Shown here piece after piece: positions 22,216-33,912 of a stretch of DNA of 64,000 nucleotides. The first letter of the stretch is position 1. Every line of letters begins with the position of its first letter. Origin of the DNA: Apoda limacodes. Lineage: Eukaryota > Arthropoda > Insecta > Lepidoptera > Limacodidae. The position numbers were made by a program, and so were the translations under genes. Below the pieces are notes generated by a model. The model saw only the letters and a program-made list of their open reading frames with translations, was not told the DNA's origin and ran no database searches. Where the stretch lies: positions 14,960,001 through 15,024,000 of the forward strand of contig OX291555.1 in assembly GCA_946406115.1 (NCBI GenBank), written 5' to 3'.

Positions 22216-23880
22216 GGATAGAGATATCCCCTTTCTAAAACAAAAATATAAGTTTTGTTGGTTTATCCTGTGAGTGGAGCAAGAAAGACGTGCAGTTTTG
22301 GTTTTATGATGGTTTCAACTATGAGATCTTTTATGCGCGTGTAAAATGTTTAATACAATGTTTTCTTTTTTGATAAGTTTTGTAATCAAGAGCTTTCCAT
22401 TTATATATTTAATGCTTTTTGAATTATTCTGTTTTTATTTATTCCAGTTACCGTTTTTATATAGTATGTAGTTAGATTTTAAGAAATATAGAATCTTACG
22501 TAATAGATTACTTGAAATTTCTAAAGTATCTTAAACAATGCATCTGCATCTCCTACTCATGTTTGTTTATTTTTAAATACATCAAATTCATCATCACAAG
22601 TTTAAAATTTTCCCCTTATTATTTCCACAACTTTTAGGACACCTGTCTTGGGTCTTACGTCTGGGGGAAATTATTCTAATCTTAATCTGCTGCCGATCTG
22701 AACTTCTAGAAACTTTTCGACGACTTCAACTTGCACGGCGGTGACTATGAAAACGTCGTTATCAATCCAAATAAAGTTTTTTTTTTTTATGTATTAACAT
22801 AATCTAAAAATTCTGCAATATAAAGTTTCGTTTCTATCTATGATCGTTATCGCCCTTGTTTACATTTGTTTAGTTTAAGGGCCTAGAAGATAGTAAAGAT
22901 ATCCATCGGGTAGTATATAAAAATATAATCGTTTAATAAAACGACAGTAAATTGATTCGAGATTATTGTTTTCATGTATGTGTGTTTAGAAAACAATGGA
23001 CGCGGACGTTTAGAAGAAGTTCGCATGTATTACCGTCTTATACTGTGCTTTAGTACGAGGCCATTGTTTGAGAACCTATCTTTTTAAACAATAACGTTCT
23101 TCGAGCTCATGACCTGCCCACAACAGTTTGCGAGACCTTAAGCGATATTTCTGTAATTTTAATTCTTTAATGGATATCTTCGGTACTAATCTAGCACACA
23201 GAGAAAATCCAAGAATAACACGTTCTATAAAATGGTGTGTGGTTTGTGTTTATATGATTAGCAGTAAAAGGCCTCAATTTATTTCCATAAGGAATCATAG
23301 ACTTAAATTTTTCGTCGTAACGGATAAGACATTGCGGGCCGCTCTCTGATACTGTACTGCAAGTACGATTTATCCCAAAGAAGCTTGTGCAAGATATGGT
23401 CGCATATCGTAGCGTGTTAGAGAAAATGTCTTCTGCATGTTTATTTAAGAGAAAACTATAGGAACTGTCTATTTAGGCTATTTTGTATTGTATTTGAATC
23501 CTCCGGCGATTAATATAATCGAATCAGTGAATCTAAGGCCGAAAATTTTTCGCCATTGATCTTGACGCTGTAGTATTTCTATTTCAATCGAGTCGGGCTT
23601 CTCACGGTCTTGAATAGTCTTGACACATTCTAATTTTTGCTATTAATGTAATCACTATGCATTCTCAGCCTTTAAATTGGTAGTTCGTAAAAGAGCGATT
23701 CGAATTCTCTAAGCGATAATACCGCTTTTGCATTGAAGAAGAAAATTGCATACAAAATATTTACTTCCATGGATAATGTAATTATGTCATTTACAGTAAA
23801 CGGATATTGTCACTGAATCCTACTCAATAATGATAAATTTTCCGTAGTCTCAGCGCAATTTAATATGAAATCTATAAAAA
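22216..23880. other. 3' region of copy 1 and upstream region of copy 2
   Basis: An AATAAA at about 22770 may serve copy 1. At 23338-23430 there is a fragment (CGCTCTCTGATACTGTACTG) nearly repeated at 41269-41355. No further coding exon was recognised. The promoter of copy 2 should be in the right part. Confidence 0.4.
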
Positions 23881-26800
23881 ATGTCGTCACACAAATCCTT
23901 TTACGATTTACAGATAGTGAAAACAATATGGACGTGCTTGCTGCTAAACTGGGTAAGTAAGTAAAGTAATTCAATGGCAAGGTAGGTTGCATGTGTTGTG
24001 TTACAGACCCGCCTACCCCAGGCCTCGGTATTATACCATTATCATTTTACCATGCCCCACCCAAGCGGGCTATCGGCACGAACTACCAGTCCTCCGGTTA
24101 TTAGTTAGCGTTAGATGTTTATTACAAATATTTGTGCACTTGTTTGGAGATTGTTTGAAAAAGGCTATAGGCGGGGTAAAAGTTTCAAACTCACGCGCCA
24201 CCCATCACCGGCAATTGCGAGAAGCGAAAATTTTTTAAGACGCGTTTAGCTCTTTTGGCCGAGATAACTCGATATTTTGAGTTAAATTAGAAAATTTAAT
24301 GCACTGTAAGGTTATTATTTTTATTACCTCAATTATTAAACCCAAATTTGTAATTCAAAAAATCTGAAAATATGAGTTTTGTTATTTTTTGTAAACCCTT
24401 TTTTATTAGCCCTTTATTTTCAAATATCTTTAAATTTTACTAAAAAAGAAGAAACTCTTGAAATTACTTTGAAAAACTACTAGAAAGGTTTAGAGCATTG
24501 TATTGCCAATTTATAAGAGAAATTTAATTTCCAACTGGTTCTAATCTAAACAAGTGTTTAAGATTGTATTAAGAATATAATATATACATTGGGGCAAACA
24601 CTAACTATATTTTTTGTCAACTTATAATCATAAAGTTTCCTAAAAAATATAGTTTTAGATATTATGAATAAATAATATTTTATTTGCAGGTAAACAAATG
24701 CATAAAGCCTCAATTCAAAGCCACGCATTTAAATAAAACAACGTCGCTACTTATTTTATGGAAATACAAAAGTGACATATGCAGAAATGAAGTTGACAAA
24801 GCATTGACGAGTCTAGATGACGTAGAACCTCTCATCAAATATAAATATCCAGAACTTGCTATCAGGTAAATTAGTTAATTTGAAACCCATTTGCGACTAA
24901 TTATAAATAGAAAGGAAGAAGTAATTGGACAACAATAGTAGAGGCTCCGGTATAGTGACAAACATTATTAAATTTCTATGTCTAAAAATTTTAAGGGTAA
25001 ACTCAGAAAAACTCATCTAAAATAGGTTTTATTCGTCACCAGGATACAAGCACCAACTGCTTGCCATTTACCCTCCCTAATACTCATTATCGAACCCAGC
25101 TATTGCGTAACTAATCCAAACTTACTTCAGGATCATCGACCTTTTGTTAGGAAGCCATTAAATGCTGCACTTTTTAATACATGGTCTTCATACCAACAGT
25201 CATTGAATGTATGCTTTTGTCACCTGAAATGTACGCTTATGTCACCTGGCATATAATCTTATGTCACCTGACATATACGCTTATGCCACCTGACATAAAC
25301 GTTTATGTCACCTGACATATGTCGTTCCCTAAATAATTGCCAGATATCTTTATTCTAAATCACATACCATAAAGAGACCTTAAGTATACCTATTAACTCC
25401 TAGCCGTTATAAGCTTATGGTGCCTGCTAGCCAGCTGTGAATGTTAACAATTCCAAAACGTACAATATTGACAGGTAATATGCCCAAAAGCCCAAGCTAT
25501 ATTTAAATCGCTCGTCAAAAAAGGTATTTTTTATGAAAATATGTTTAAAGAATTGTAACTTACTAACGATACAATTTCAGACATAAGCAAAAAGATAAGG
25601 AGAAAAAAATGTTCATATTACATTCCGTGCTACTATTCCACTGCTGTCTACATTCAAAGACCGGAGAAGTCGGAAGAGATATTTGTGAGAACCTCGGACA
25701 CAATGAACAAAATTCTATTCTCAGCTTCTGCGAAAATCTAACAAATTCAGGTGTTACTATTCAAAGTGTTAAAACAGCTATTTCAGGTAATATATTTATT
25801 ATATTTGCGTTTGTATATGTATCATTTTTATCATCATAATCATTAAATCAGTCTATTTTGTCTACATTGTTCAACATAAGCCTACTGGATATCATTATTA
25901 CACAATGACCTTCTTTATTATACAGGGAAAATTTTTCATGTGAGCGTGCATGGCCAAATCCGAAATTTCCCTTATGTCATTACTTCCCAGAATTCGTTCC
26001 TGGTCAGCAACACTATCGAATGGTGTAATAATACAGGTGTTTTCTTTTAAAAATAAACGGGTTTTCATCAAAATCGGGCCCGGGACTCATTCGAGTACTT
26101 TTCGCTATTCCTTATAATTTCGGATTTGTCCATGCACGCCCACTTGAAAAATTCACCTGTATATTAAATTTGTCATCTATATGATAGTAGGTCTATTTTT
26201 TAGTTTTTACTAAAACAAACATCAAAATGCATTAAACCATAAAAAAATTGGTTTTTAAAAAGACCGAATTGTAATGGTTCGAAAATGCCGTGATGCTGTA
26301 TGGAAATCACATGTCAATTCAATTTATCATTGGACAACAACTTTTACTGCTAGACTTAACCAAAAAAATATTAATTAACAACTACCTGCTGCCTGTGGCT
26401 TCGTTTGCTTGGCAAAATGGCTAAAAACGGAACCCTTATGGATTCGTCATGTCTGTCTGTCTGTCCGTCCGTATGCAACCATTTCTCCGTAACTATAAGA
26501 ACCATACCGTTGAAACTTGGTAAGTAGGTGTATTCTGTGAACCGCATTAAGATTTTCACACAAAAATAGAAAAAAAACAATAAATTTTGGGGGTTCCCCA
26601 TACTAAGAACTGAAACTCAAAATTATTTTTTTATCAAACCCATACGTATGAGGTATCTATGGATAGGTCTTCAAAAATGATAGTGAGGTTTTTTGTATTT
26701 TTTTTTTATAAACTGAATAGTTTGCGCAAGAGACACTTCCAAAGTGGTAAAATGTGTCCCCCCCCTGTAACTTGTAAAATAAGAGAATGATAAAACTAAA

Positions 26801-29800
26801 AAAAATATATGATGTTCATTACCATGCAAACTTAAACCGAAAATTGGTTTAAGTTTGCATGGTAATGTAGTTTTTTTTTAATACGTCATAAATCGTAAAC
26901 CGCAATTTACCTTTCTTTCAATTAACTCAAATATAAGAATATAAAATGTTCACAGATTATTAAGTTATATAGTCATTTTAAAAATAAATAATTGAATTAA
27001 AATCTCTGTAATTATAAAAAAAAACTACATTACCATGCAAACTTAAACCAAAAATTGGTTTAAGTTTGCATGGTAATGTAGTTTTTTTTTAATACGTCAT
27101 AAATCGTAAACCGCAATTTACCTTTCATTCAATCAACTCAAATATAAGAATATAAAATGTTCACACATTATTAAGTTATATAGTCATTTTAAAAATAAAT
27201 AATTAAATTAAAATAAAACAAAAATTTAAGGGGGGCACTCATACAACAACTCTTTTGCCGTTTTTATAGATATGTACATGGAACATGGAACCCTTCGTGC
27301 GCGAGTCCGACTTGGCCGATTTTTTTTGTTATTGTCGGCAACTATGTAATGTGTTGCTCTCACTCTTTCTTTTATATATTTTGACAATGGCTAGTCCTGA
27401 ATCTCCTACATATGTTGCTTCCTACGTAAGAGAAATTCCGCCAAATCACTAAATTCACCGACATAGTCTAAAGAGGTAGTAAGCTGAAGTGGCCACAAGT
27501 CAAGTCTGGTCACATAGCGCACCGTAGGACCTTCTACTCGGTAGATAGACTACCTAGTTGGAGCTAAAAGAAGCCACCATGTGATTTAATTGAATAAACG
27601 TTAAAAAATTAAGGAAGGAATATTCTACTTCCCACAATTATTATAAATGTGAAAGTTTGCAATTTTGTTTGTTTATTGCTCAATTACGCCACGACGAAGC
27701 ATTCAATTCACCTAAAATTTGGCTCACAGATAGTTAGAGAGATGGAAAAAGACATACTTTGTAACACTCCAAAAATTCAAAAATGCCCGCGGGAACAGCT
27801 AGAAACGAATCCCACTTGAACAAACTATAGCTTACTATAGCAAACTTCTTTAATATAATAAAATAGCCGACCAGAAATAAAAGGCACATTTAGAAAAACG
27901 AACCACACAGAATACAAAAACATAGGTTAGGATTATTTATTCTGTTTTTAGTGTTCAGTACCCAAAGGGTAATTAGCGAAACCCTATTTCTAACACTCCG
28001 CTGTCCGTCCGTCCGTCTGTCACCAGGCTGTATCTCACGAACAGTTGAAATTTTCACAAAAGATCTATTTCTGTTGCCGCTATAACAATGTAACAAATAC
28101 TACACAGAATAAAATTAATATTTTAGGGGGCTCCCCTACAACAAACGTGATTTTTTTTGTCGTTTTTTTAGATAATGGTACGGAACCTTTCGTGCGCGAG
28201 TCCGACTCGCACTTGGCCGATTTTTTTTTTATCTCTACGTTATAAGATTGTTATAAATTAAGAATAGTTTGATGCGTTTTAAAGAAACAACAAGGCTGTC
28301 CCGCTCATTATTATGTGTGTCCGGTAACTGATCAACCCCTGCGGGGAAATAAAACCGTGAAGTTATACATAATCTAATTGATATTATTTTGTACGTATAA
28401 TTACAGAGGCATGTAATCTCTTATACAAGATAGAAGAAGACGATTTGTCAAATTCGCACTTAAATTTAAGGCCTAAATATATACCTTCAAAAGTTTTTAA
28501 TTCAGGGTATGGAGATTCTGTTCAGTCAAATGTAACAGTAGTTCAAAAAAAGGCAGATTCTAAAACTGATTGGCACATATTTGATGAAACTGACATGCAA
28601 TGTAAATCATCCATAACTTTAGTGCCAACAGGAATAAAGGAATCATCGTCATATATAAAGCTTTTGTTAGAACCTTATGAATCTGAAATGGGTACGGCTA
28701 AAGACACTGACAAATATGAAATGTTAGATGACAATTCATACATGGTAAGAAGCATGAAAATGTATAAACTAGATGGAATGCACTGTAACCCGAAAGAATC
28801 AGGTGATGACTCAAAAAAATCTGACATTACTGAAATGTTTAGGAGCGATGAAAATAATCGCTCATTTGGATACGAAAATCTTTCTTCGTTAAGGTTTGTT
28901 AATTTGTATAAGAATGACAGGGAAGGTCCAGATAATATTTTTTCAAAATGTGATGACGCGTATTTTGCACAAAATGTCCAAGTTTATAAAGTAGATGAAC
29001 ATGTTAAACAACTTTTGGGACATGGTAAGTTTTAAATTTACTTATGGAATATAGTTTGTTTTTGACTAAACCCTTTTTATATGTCGTATATTATTCATTA
29101 CAAAGTCTCCTTCCTTTACTTTCAATGTTTCTCAATATAAGCGCATTTGCTTCACCATTATCACCACGTTGTTCAGTTTATACCCGCATTTACTTACATT
29201 AATACTGTTTTGTATTTATCAGCCTACTGCAGTCCACTGCTAGACATATGCCTTCATAAGGCACACTTTGAACGGTTCTGCGCTTTATGTTTCCAATCGC
29301 AATTTTTCATAGATCGTCTTGTCATCTGGCTAGGAAACGCCTTACACTACATCAGCCTAATCTATATCTCCATTCAAAAACTATTTTACAGAAGCGGTCA
29401 TGCTCCGACTAATGTGGTTTACAAGCTATACTTATTCACATCTGTTATAAGAGAGAGGTCACCAATGTACTGAATTGATGAGGAACTGAAAGTTACATTC
29501 CCTTCTACACGATTAACATTGGATCAATACTTCAAAGTCATGTTCTTAACAATTTTGCTGATCGATTCACAGTTATGTTGGCCAGCTTAGCTGACCGCTC
29601 GATGACGTTCAGCATTTTTTTATATTTTTGGACGTCACAACTGGGCCGTCTGGTCCATGTCTGGTCTGGTATGGATACCAGACATCTGATACAAATACGT
29701 GTACTTACTTTTTTTTGTAAATACATACATATCATACATATAAAACAACCTTGAGACTGTCAAGGCAAACACAAATAATAAATATTTGTCTTGTTCGGGA

Positions 29801-31570
29801 ATCGATTCAGCGGTCGGGTCGGGACCTACTGAGCCACGGTGCCGACGTACATTTAGTTTCGTAACATATCTTTATGAGCGCTTTATCTTGAATAAGGTAC
29901 TTATTTCTTTGGGAAAAAAGAAAAAGTATGTATATTGCAACTTATATTACGGGTTTGTTAAAAAACTGTTTCCAGACTTACGGGACGGACCGATACCTTC
30001 TCTGAATCCGTGCACTTGTTATACGAAAAACAAAGTGATGAGGCAAATAGAAAATACATACTCAAGTTGTAGAAACCACGCCAGAAGAAGGTTAGTATTT
30101 TTAGTAATTATTTAGTTAGGGAATATTAGGGTTTTATTCTAATCTTAATTTAATTAATCCTCAGATACTGGGTACTTGGTAAGAAATATATGTGTGTACT
30201 TGGTATAAAAATATTTTATAAGCTTTAAAAAAAAGGTTTTTAAATATTTTTAAAACATCTTTTTATAATTTTTTTGCATTTTATTTTTGTTTTCGTCGCG
30301 AGCTTATGTAAATGACAATTTATTACATACATGTATGTATGTCAACCGTTTCTTTCTTACCAAGTACACAGTAGTTAATGAACTAAAAATTATAAAATAA
30401 GGCCCCATAGATCATGGAGGAAAAAGCGTGGGCAATATTTTAACTGTAAGTTTTTGCTGTATGATGGTAGATGTATGATGAAAAGTGCCCACGATTTTTT
30501 GCACAGTTTTTCATTAATACACTGTTTTTTTTTATATTTAGATATAAATTTACCATAGAGGTTTAATGTCTCCCATTAAATTAAATATAAAATGTATGCA
30601 TAAGATCAAAAAGATACTGGCTGAAAATAAAAAAATACGGCTGCATAAAACAGATTTGGTGAAAAAAAAAAAACAAATACTAGAATAAATATTCCAAGTA
30701 AAAGTTTCAATTTTACTTTTAATAACTGCACATTTAATAATTGTAAGTTTTAAATGTTTAGAAGAAGATGAATTCAACTTTGTTTTCATTACCTTGAGTT
30801 TTTATTTTGAATTGGTAGTTGAAAGAAAAGTAGATTACGCACCTTTATAAAGTGAGAAATTAATTTACTTTACCAACATAACACTCGTGCATTAATAACT
30901 CACTTTGCGCTCGATGCAACAATCTAATTTTATAATATTTTTTTATTTTATTCTTTTTCTTTGTTAAAACTACGATTTTGTGAACTAAATTTCTCACGCA
31001 CAATAAAGTTTCAAAATGGCGGTAAATATTGATGTTCACCATTGATTATTGTGTAATGTATTGTCAACGGGTTGTGAGCTTCTCGGAAAATTAGAACGTT
31101 TTAACCTCTATCTATAGATACAAAGTAATCATAATCGAAAATATTAAAAGAAGCACCGTAATAAGATGGTTTATTCGATTTCTAATTGTTTAATAAACCA
31201 ACAAGCCTTTGCCCGCGGTTCCACCCGTCCTAAATTTGGTTATCGGTGGATACAACAAAATTATAGAAAAAAAAACCGACTCACAATTGACGTTGTCTTT
31301 GTATTTCCCCGGGACTCAATGCCAATTTTCATCTTAATCGATACAGCGGTTTAAGCGTGAAGAGGTAACAGACAGTTACTTTCGCATTTATAATATATAT
31401 AGATATAATGTTCACGTACGTGTCTAACATACATTTTTTTTATCAGAAGATTTCCACCTGAACTGTACTGTTTAAAATATCTCGGACTAATTGGATTCAT
31501 CGTGATGATGGTGATGGTTGTCTTGGTCATTATATTATTGCCTATAAGAAAAGCTTACTACGATGATTGA
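23881..31570 (+). CDS. HkD-like (Hook/NuMA-type) transmembrane protein, tandem copy 2
   Basis: Exons: 23881-23952, 24690-24865, 25581-25786, 28407-29024, 29976-30090, 31447-31570. Every donor is GT, every acceptor is AG, and all phases agree (0, 2, 1, 1, 2), giving 436 residues. Exon 1 ends ...WTCLLLNW. Exon 2 is exactly the length of copy 1's (176 bp) and starts VNKCIK against INKCVK. Exon 3 reads MFILHSVLLFHCC, then GRDICENLGHNEQ and ILSFCENL, aligned residue by residue with copy 1. Exon 4 (618 bp) is hydrophilic and fast-evolving. Exon 6 gives one transmembrane helix (YLGLIGFIVMMVMVVLVIIL) and ends LPIRKAYYDD. The likely reading is a membrane-anchored protein with a large cytosolic head, recalling C. 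elegans ZYG-12, a Hook-family protein in the nuclear membrane. Localisation and partners are inference. Confidence 0.75.
25205..25325 (+). repeat. minisatellite, about 24-bp unit, 5 copies
   Basis: Repeated GTCACCTGACATATACGCTTAT with small changes, in intron 2 of copy 2. Confidence 0.8.
25923..26159. mobile_element. MITE with 44-bp imperfect termini in intron 3 of copy 2
   Basis: The left end CAGGGAAAATTTTTCATGTG and right end CACTTGAAAAATTCACCTG are inverted copies through GCGTGCATGG.CAAATCCGAAAT. TA lies immediately outside both ends (25921-25922, 26160-26161). It is 237 bp and non-coding, of Tc1/mariner type by its TA target. Confidence 0.82.
26385..27325 (+). repeat. interspersed repeat ending GTCCGACTTGGCCGA, with tandem hairpins
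   Basis: It starts near GGCAAAATGGCTAAAAACGG with a CTGTCTGTCTGTCCGTCCG run. It ends CCCTTCGTGCGCGAGTCCGA then TTGGCCGATTTTTTTT. The centre holds a 211-bp unit present twice, each starting with a long hairpin (26817-26867 and 27016-27090). Sister copies lie at 27910, 38255, 51215, 59985(-) and 63505(-). Confidence 0.75.
27905..28235 (+). repeat. interspersed repeat ending ACTTGGCCGATTTTT, copy 2
   Basis: CGCTGTCCGTCCGTCCGTCT, CACCAGGCTGTATCTCACGA and the end CGTGCGCGAGTCCGACTCGC then ACTTGGCCGA. It is in the same intron as the previous copy. Confidence 0.75.
29205..29400 (+). repeat. lepidopteran retroelement tail (CAGCCTACTGCAGTCCACTG)
   Basis: CAGCCTACTGCAGTCCACTG then CTAGACATATGCCTTCATAA matches, from memory, a very common lepidopteran interspersed motif (..CAGTCCACTGCTGGAC..AGGCCT). 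It lies in intron 4 of copy 2. Confidence 0.55.
29635..29855 (+). repeat. tRNA-like SINE, copy in intron 4 of copy 2
   Basis: TGTAAATACATACATATCAT, AAGGCAAACACAAATAATAA, then TTCGGGAATCGATTCAGCGG and CTGAGCCACGGTGCCGACGT. It has the same order as the copy at 58500-58725. Confidence 0.6.
30166..30373. mobile_element. MITE with 21-bp termini in the last intron of copy 2
   Basis: TACTGGGTACTTGGTAAGAA at the left and its complement, with one mismatch, ending at 30373 on the right. The termini begin and end with TA. It is 208 bp and non-coding. Confidence 0.75.
31195..31400 (+). repeat. short interspersed repeat (same family as 16860)
   Basis: TTTGCCCGCGGTTCCACCCG, GGTTATCGGTGG, ACAATTATAGAAAAAAAAAC and an end ...TTTATAATATATATAGA. 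It sits about 50 bp before the last exon of copy 2. Confidence 0.6.
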
Positions 31571-31844
31571 TTTCTTAAACTGGTTAAGTGCTGGAGACCC
31601 CGAATCAAGACAATTGACATTTGAAGAAATTTGTTGTAGTTATTGTATTAAATAATACCTCTGATACTTTTATGTCTGGAAACCTTAAAGTAAAATATTA
31701 ATGTATTGAATTGCAATTGTTGCAACATACATACAACTTAATATGTGAAATGGTAATGAAAAAGTTCTCACATAAAAGATAAATTGTATAAAAACTGAAA
31801 GATATATTTTGTTTTAAACTCTGTAAATATTAGCTCAGTAAAAT

Positions 31845-32165
31845 TATACAAATAGAGACCAATCGAAGGAAAAAAATCCTGGAGTTTTGTAAATTGGTAC
31901 AGTTGTTCCTTGGTATCTAAGTTTCATGAAAATAAAAAGTCCTTATGGGTGTGGGGTGATCACGAGAGGAGAGAAGGGGCTTTATAGTGGCCCTTTTTAT
32001 CTATCACTCGCAGCAAGTGAGTTTGCATAAAAATAAGAGCTAACAAAATTTACTACAAAAATAGTTCAATGCTTTTTTTTACGTAGGACTAACACTTTCG
32101 GAGTTATGGAGCCGAGAAAGTATTTCCAAAAATCGTGATGTATTCACATTTTCATTGTACATACT
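31845..32165 (-). repeat. unclassified repeat, left arm of an inverted pair
   Basis: Contains CCAATCGAAGGAAAAAAATC, AAAATAAAAAGTCCTTATGG, TTTACGTAGGACTAACACTT and CGGAGTTATGGA. The same blocks occur in reverse order and orientation at 36210-36580, so the two copies flank the retrotransposon between them as inverted arms. A weaker relative (CTCACGCGCCACCCATCACC) is at about 24190-24230. Confidence 0.7.
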
Positions 32166-32404
32166 GGCATTCACAGCAACCTCAATTAGCTATCTTAGCC
32201 TCAATAGAAGTCTTACAATGACTTCGCTGGCTTACACTTCTCAACAGTGGAGCAGCATATGGATTACCGTGCGTCACGGCAAACAAGAAATGATGTAGAC
32301 AGCAAAAAGATCTTAAAGTGGATTACTCAGCACTTTCCATTTACAGAATCCTTGCGCTAGTATCTCTGGCAACAGATATTGTTGCAAACTGTGATTTAAA
32401 TTGC

Positions 32405-32545
32405 CACAAAGCCACAAAGATTTTTGAAGGTTCGGCAACGCGCGAGTGATACCCTAGGTGTTGCAAGCGTCCATAAGCTGTGGTAACCGCTTACCAACAG
32501 GGGGACCGTAAGCTTGTTTACCGCCTTAGTGGTATAAAAAAAATC
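32405..32545 (+). repeat. non-LTR retrotransposon 3' tail, copy 5
   Basis: GATTTTTGAAGGTTCGGCAA, the TTGCAAGCGTCCATAAGCTG core and TTAGTGGTATAAAAAAAA. Confidence 0.65.
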
Positions 32546-32811
32546 TAATGCAAAACAGTGTAAGAGAGCCTGCACCAATGGCCTTCCAGTTGTAGACGAC
32601 GCAAGCCTGGACGAAGACGATATTTAAGACCCTGACAAGATGACTGCTTGATTGATTAACGACTTGATTGTTCTATTATTATTTTAAATAATATTTACTA
32701 CTAATGTTAATATTATTAATATTTTTTTTTTTTTTTTTTAAAAGTAAATAACTTTATTTAAAAATTGAAGCTAATTACGCACAAAAAATAACAAACTATA
32801 ATAAAACTAAC

Positions 32812-33888
32812 TTAAAAACAATCAAATAAACCTGGTCCGCGTGGCATTGTGGCAAGAATGCAGGCTGCGTTTCCTCTTTGGACGGCTAAGCTAATCCTTT
32901 GAGCAAAATAGCAGCCCGCATTCCTGTCACCGCTGATTCCGATTAGTCGAGGTAGTATTGACTTTAAGAAAGTTTTAGCACTTGAACCCCATGGACCCAG
33001 AGTCTCAACTGCAAACGGCACAAACTCATAGTTTCTTAGTAATGAGTTATATATGCGCCGTTTGCGAGACTCTGCAACTTGGGCTGCCCCTCCAGCTTTA
33101 AGTTTGGTCCTAGGGAGGTGAGACGGAGCCAGGGTATCGACGCAAGTTGCGTCCCAAATTAAGGCCCGCCCCTTCTCCCAGGGAATCAACGATAAACCAT
33201 CCGGTCTCTTTCCGTCATCACGATTTATGCCATGAGGTTCTAAAATAGAAGGTATATTGATGGTGGAAAGAGACCTCTTGATTATATCGTTAATTGAACT
33301 ATGCCTGGAGAGTCTACCTGCACTTTTGATACAGTACAGTCCATGAAGTCCAAGGCCATCAACGTTTTCACCACACGGACATATGTGTGGATGGCAAATT
33401 GTGGCCCCGATTCGTATACCAACAGCTATTCGAAAACTCTCGTTGTCTAATAAAGTTCCCAGATTTGAAGAAGGAATACAATGAAGCCAATGACCAGATT
33501 CCTTTTCAGAAACTGCTAAAAGGCGCGCTTTGTCGCGATCATTCGTTAAATTTTGAACCGAATTGTTAAAAGTCATCTGAATCAGCGGAATATCCCAAAG
33601 TTTTTGCGTTTTCTTTTCCATTGGAATATCCCGACTAGGACAGAGACTTTTCCAGGCTTCCAAAGCTTCCGCAGTGCCGACAATCTCAGTTTTCAAGTCT
33701 GCCATGATTGATTTGCAAAGATTGTCAACACTATGTACGGAAGACAGAAAAGCTGGAAGAGCAATATTTGAAATTTTACGGATGCCTAAGCCTCCAAAAT
33801 TTACAGGATTTGTAGCTTGATCCCATGAATTTTCACTTAAAGATAAATTTAGTATTTTTTCCACTGCTGACTTAAGGCTAGTATCCAT
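32812..33888 (-). CDS. retrotransposon polyprotein, C-terminal endonuclease part
   Basis: 358 codons in the same frame as the preceding block and eight codons beyond its stop. A cysteine-histidine knuckle (ICHPHICPCG ... GLYC ... RH) precedes KRPDG and, 14 residues later, WDATCVD. That spacing is the PD...D active site of the restriction-like endonuclease that nicks the target in R2-type elements. The C-terminus ends normally just before the 3' UTR. Translated alone it would lack the polymerase, so this copy is probably inactive unless the stop is read through. Confidence 0.8.
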   Translation of the reverse strand: MDTSLKSAVEKILNLSLSENSWDQATNPVNFGGLGIRKISNIALPAFLSSVHSVDNLCKSIMADLKTEIVGTAEALEAWKSLCPSRDIPMEKKTQKLWDIPLIQMTFNNSVQNLTNDRDKARLLAVSEKESGHWLHCIPSSNLGTLLDNESFRIAVGIRIGATICHPHICPCGENVDGLGLHGLYCIKSAGRLSRHSSINDIIKRSLSTINIPSILEPHGINRDDGKRPDGLSLIPWEKGRALIWDATCVDTLAPSHLPRTKLKAGGAAQVAESRKRRIYNSLLRNYEFVPFAVETLGPWGSSAKTFLKSILPRLIGISGDRNAGCYFAQRISLAVQRGNAACILATMPRGPGLFDCF

Positions 33889-33912
33889 AACCTTAAGAAA
33901 ATCTAAAAAAAA

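Noticed and set aside
23926..23952. Alternative start at the ATG in ATATGGACGTGC for copy 2
   Set aside because: That frame leaves phase 1 at the donor and meets a stop in exon 2, while the TGG frame from 23881 joins in phase and matches copy 1.
25205..25325. CRISPR-like array
   Set aside because: Units are contiguous with no unique spacers, in an intron of a eukaryotic gene; a minisatellite.
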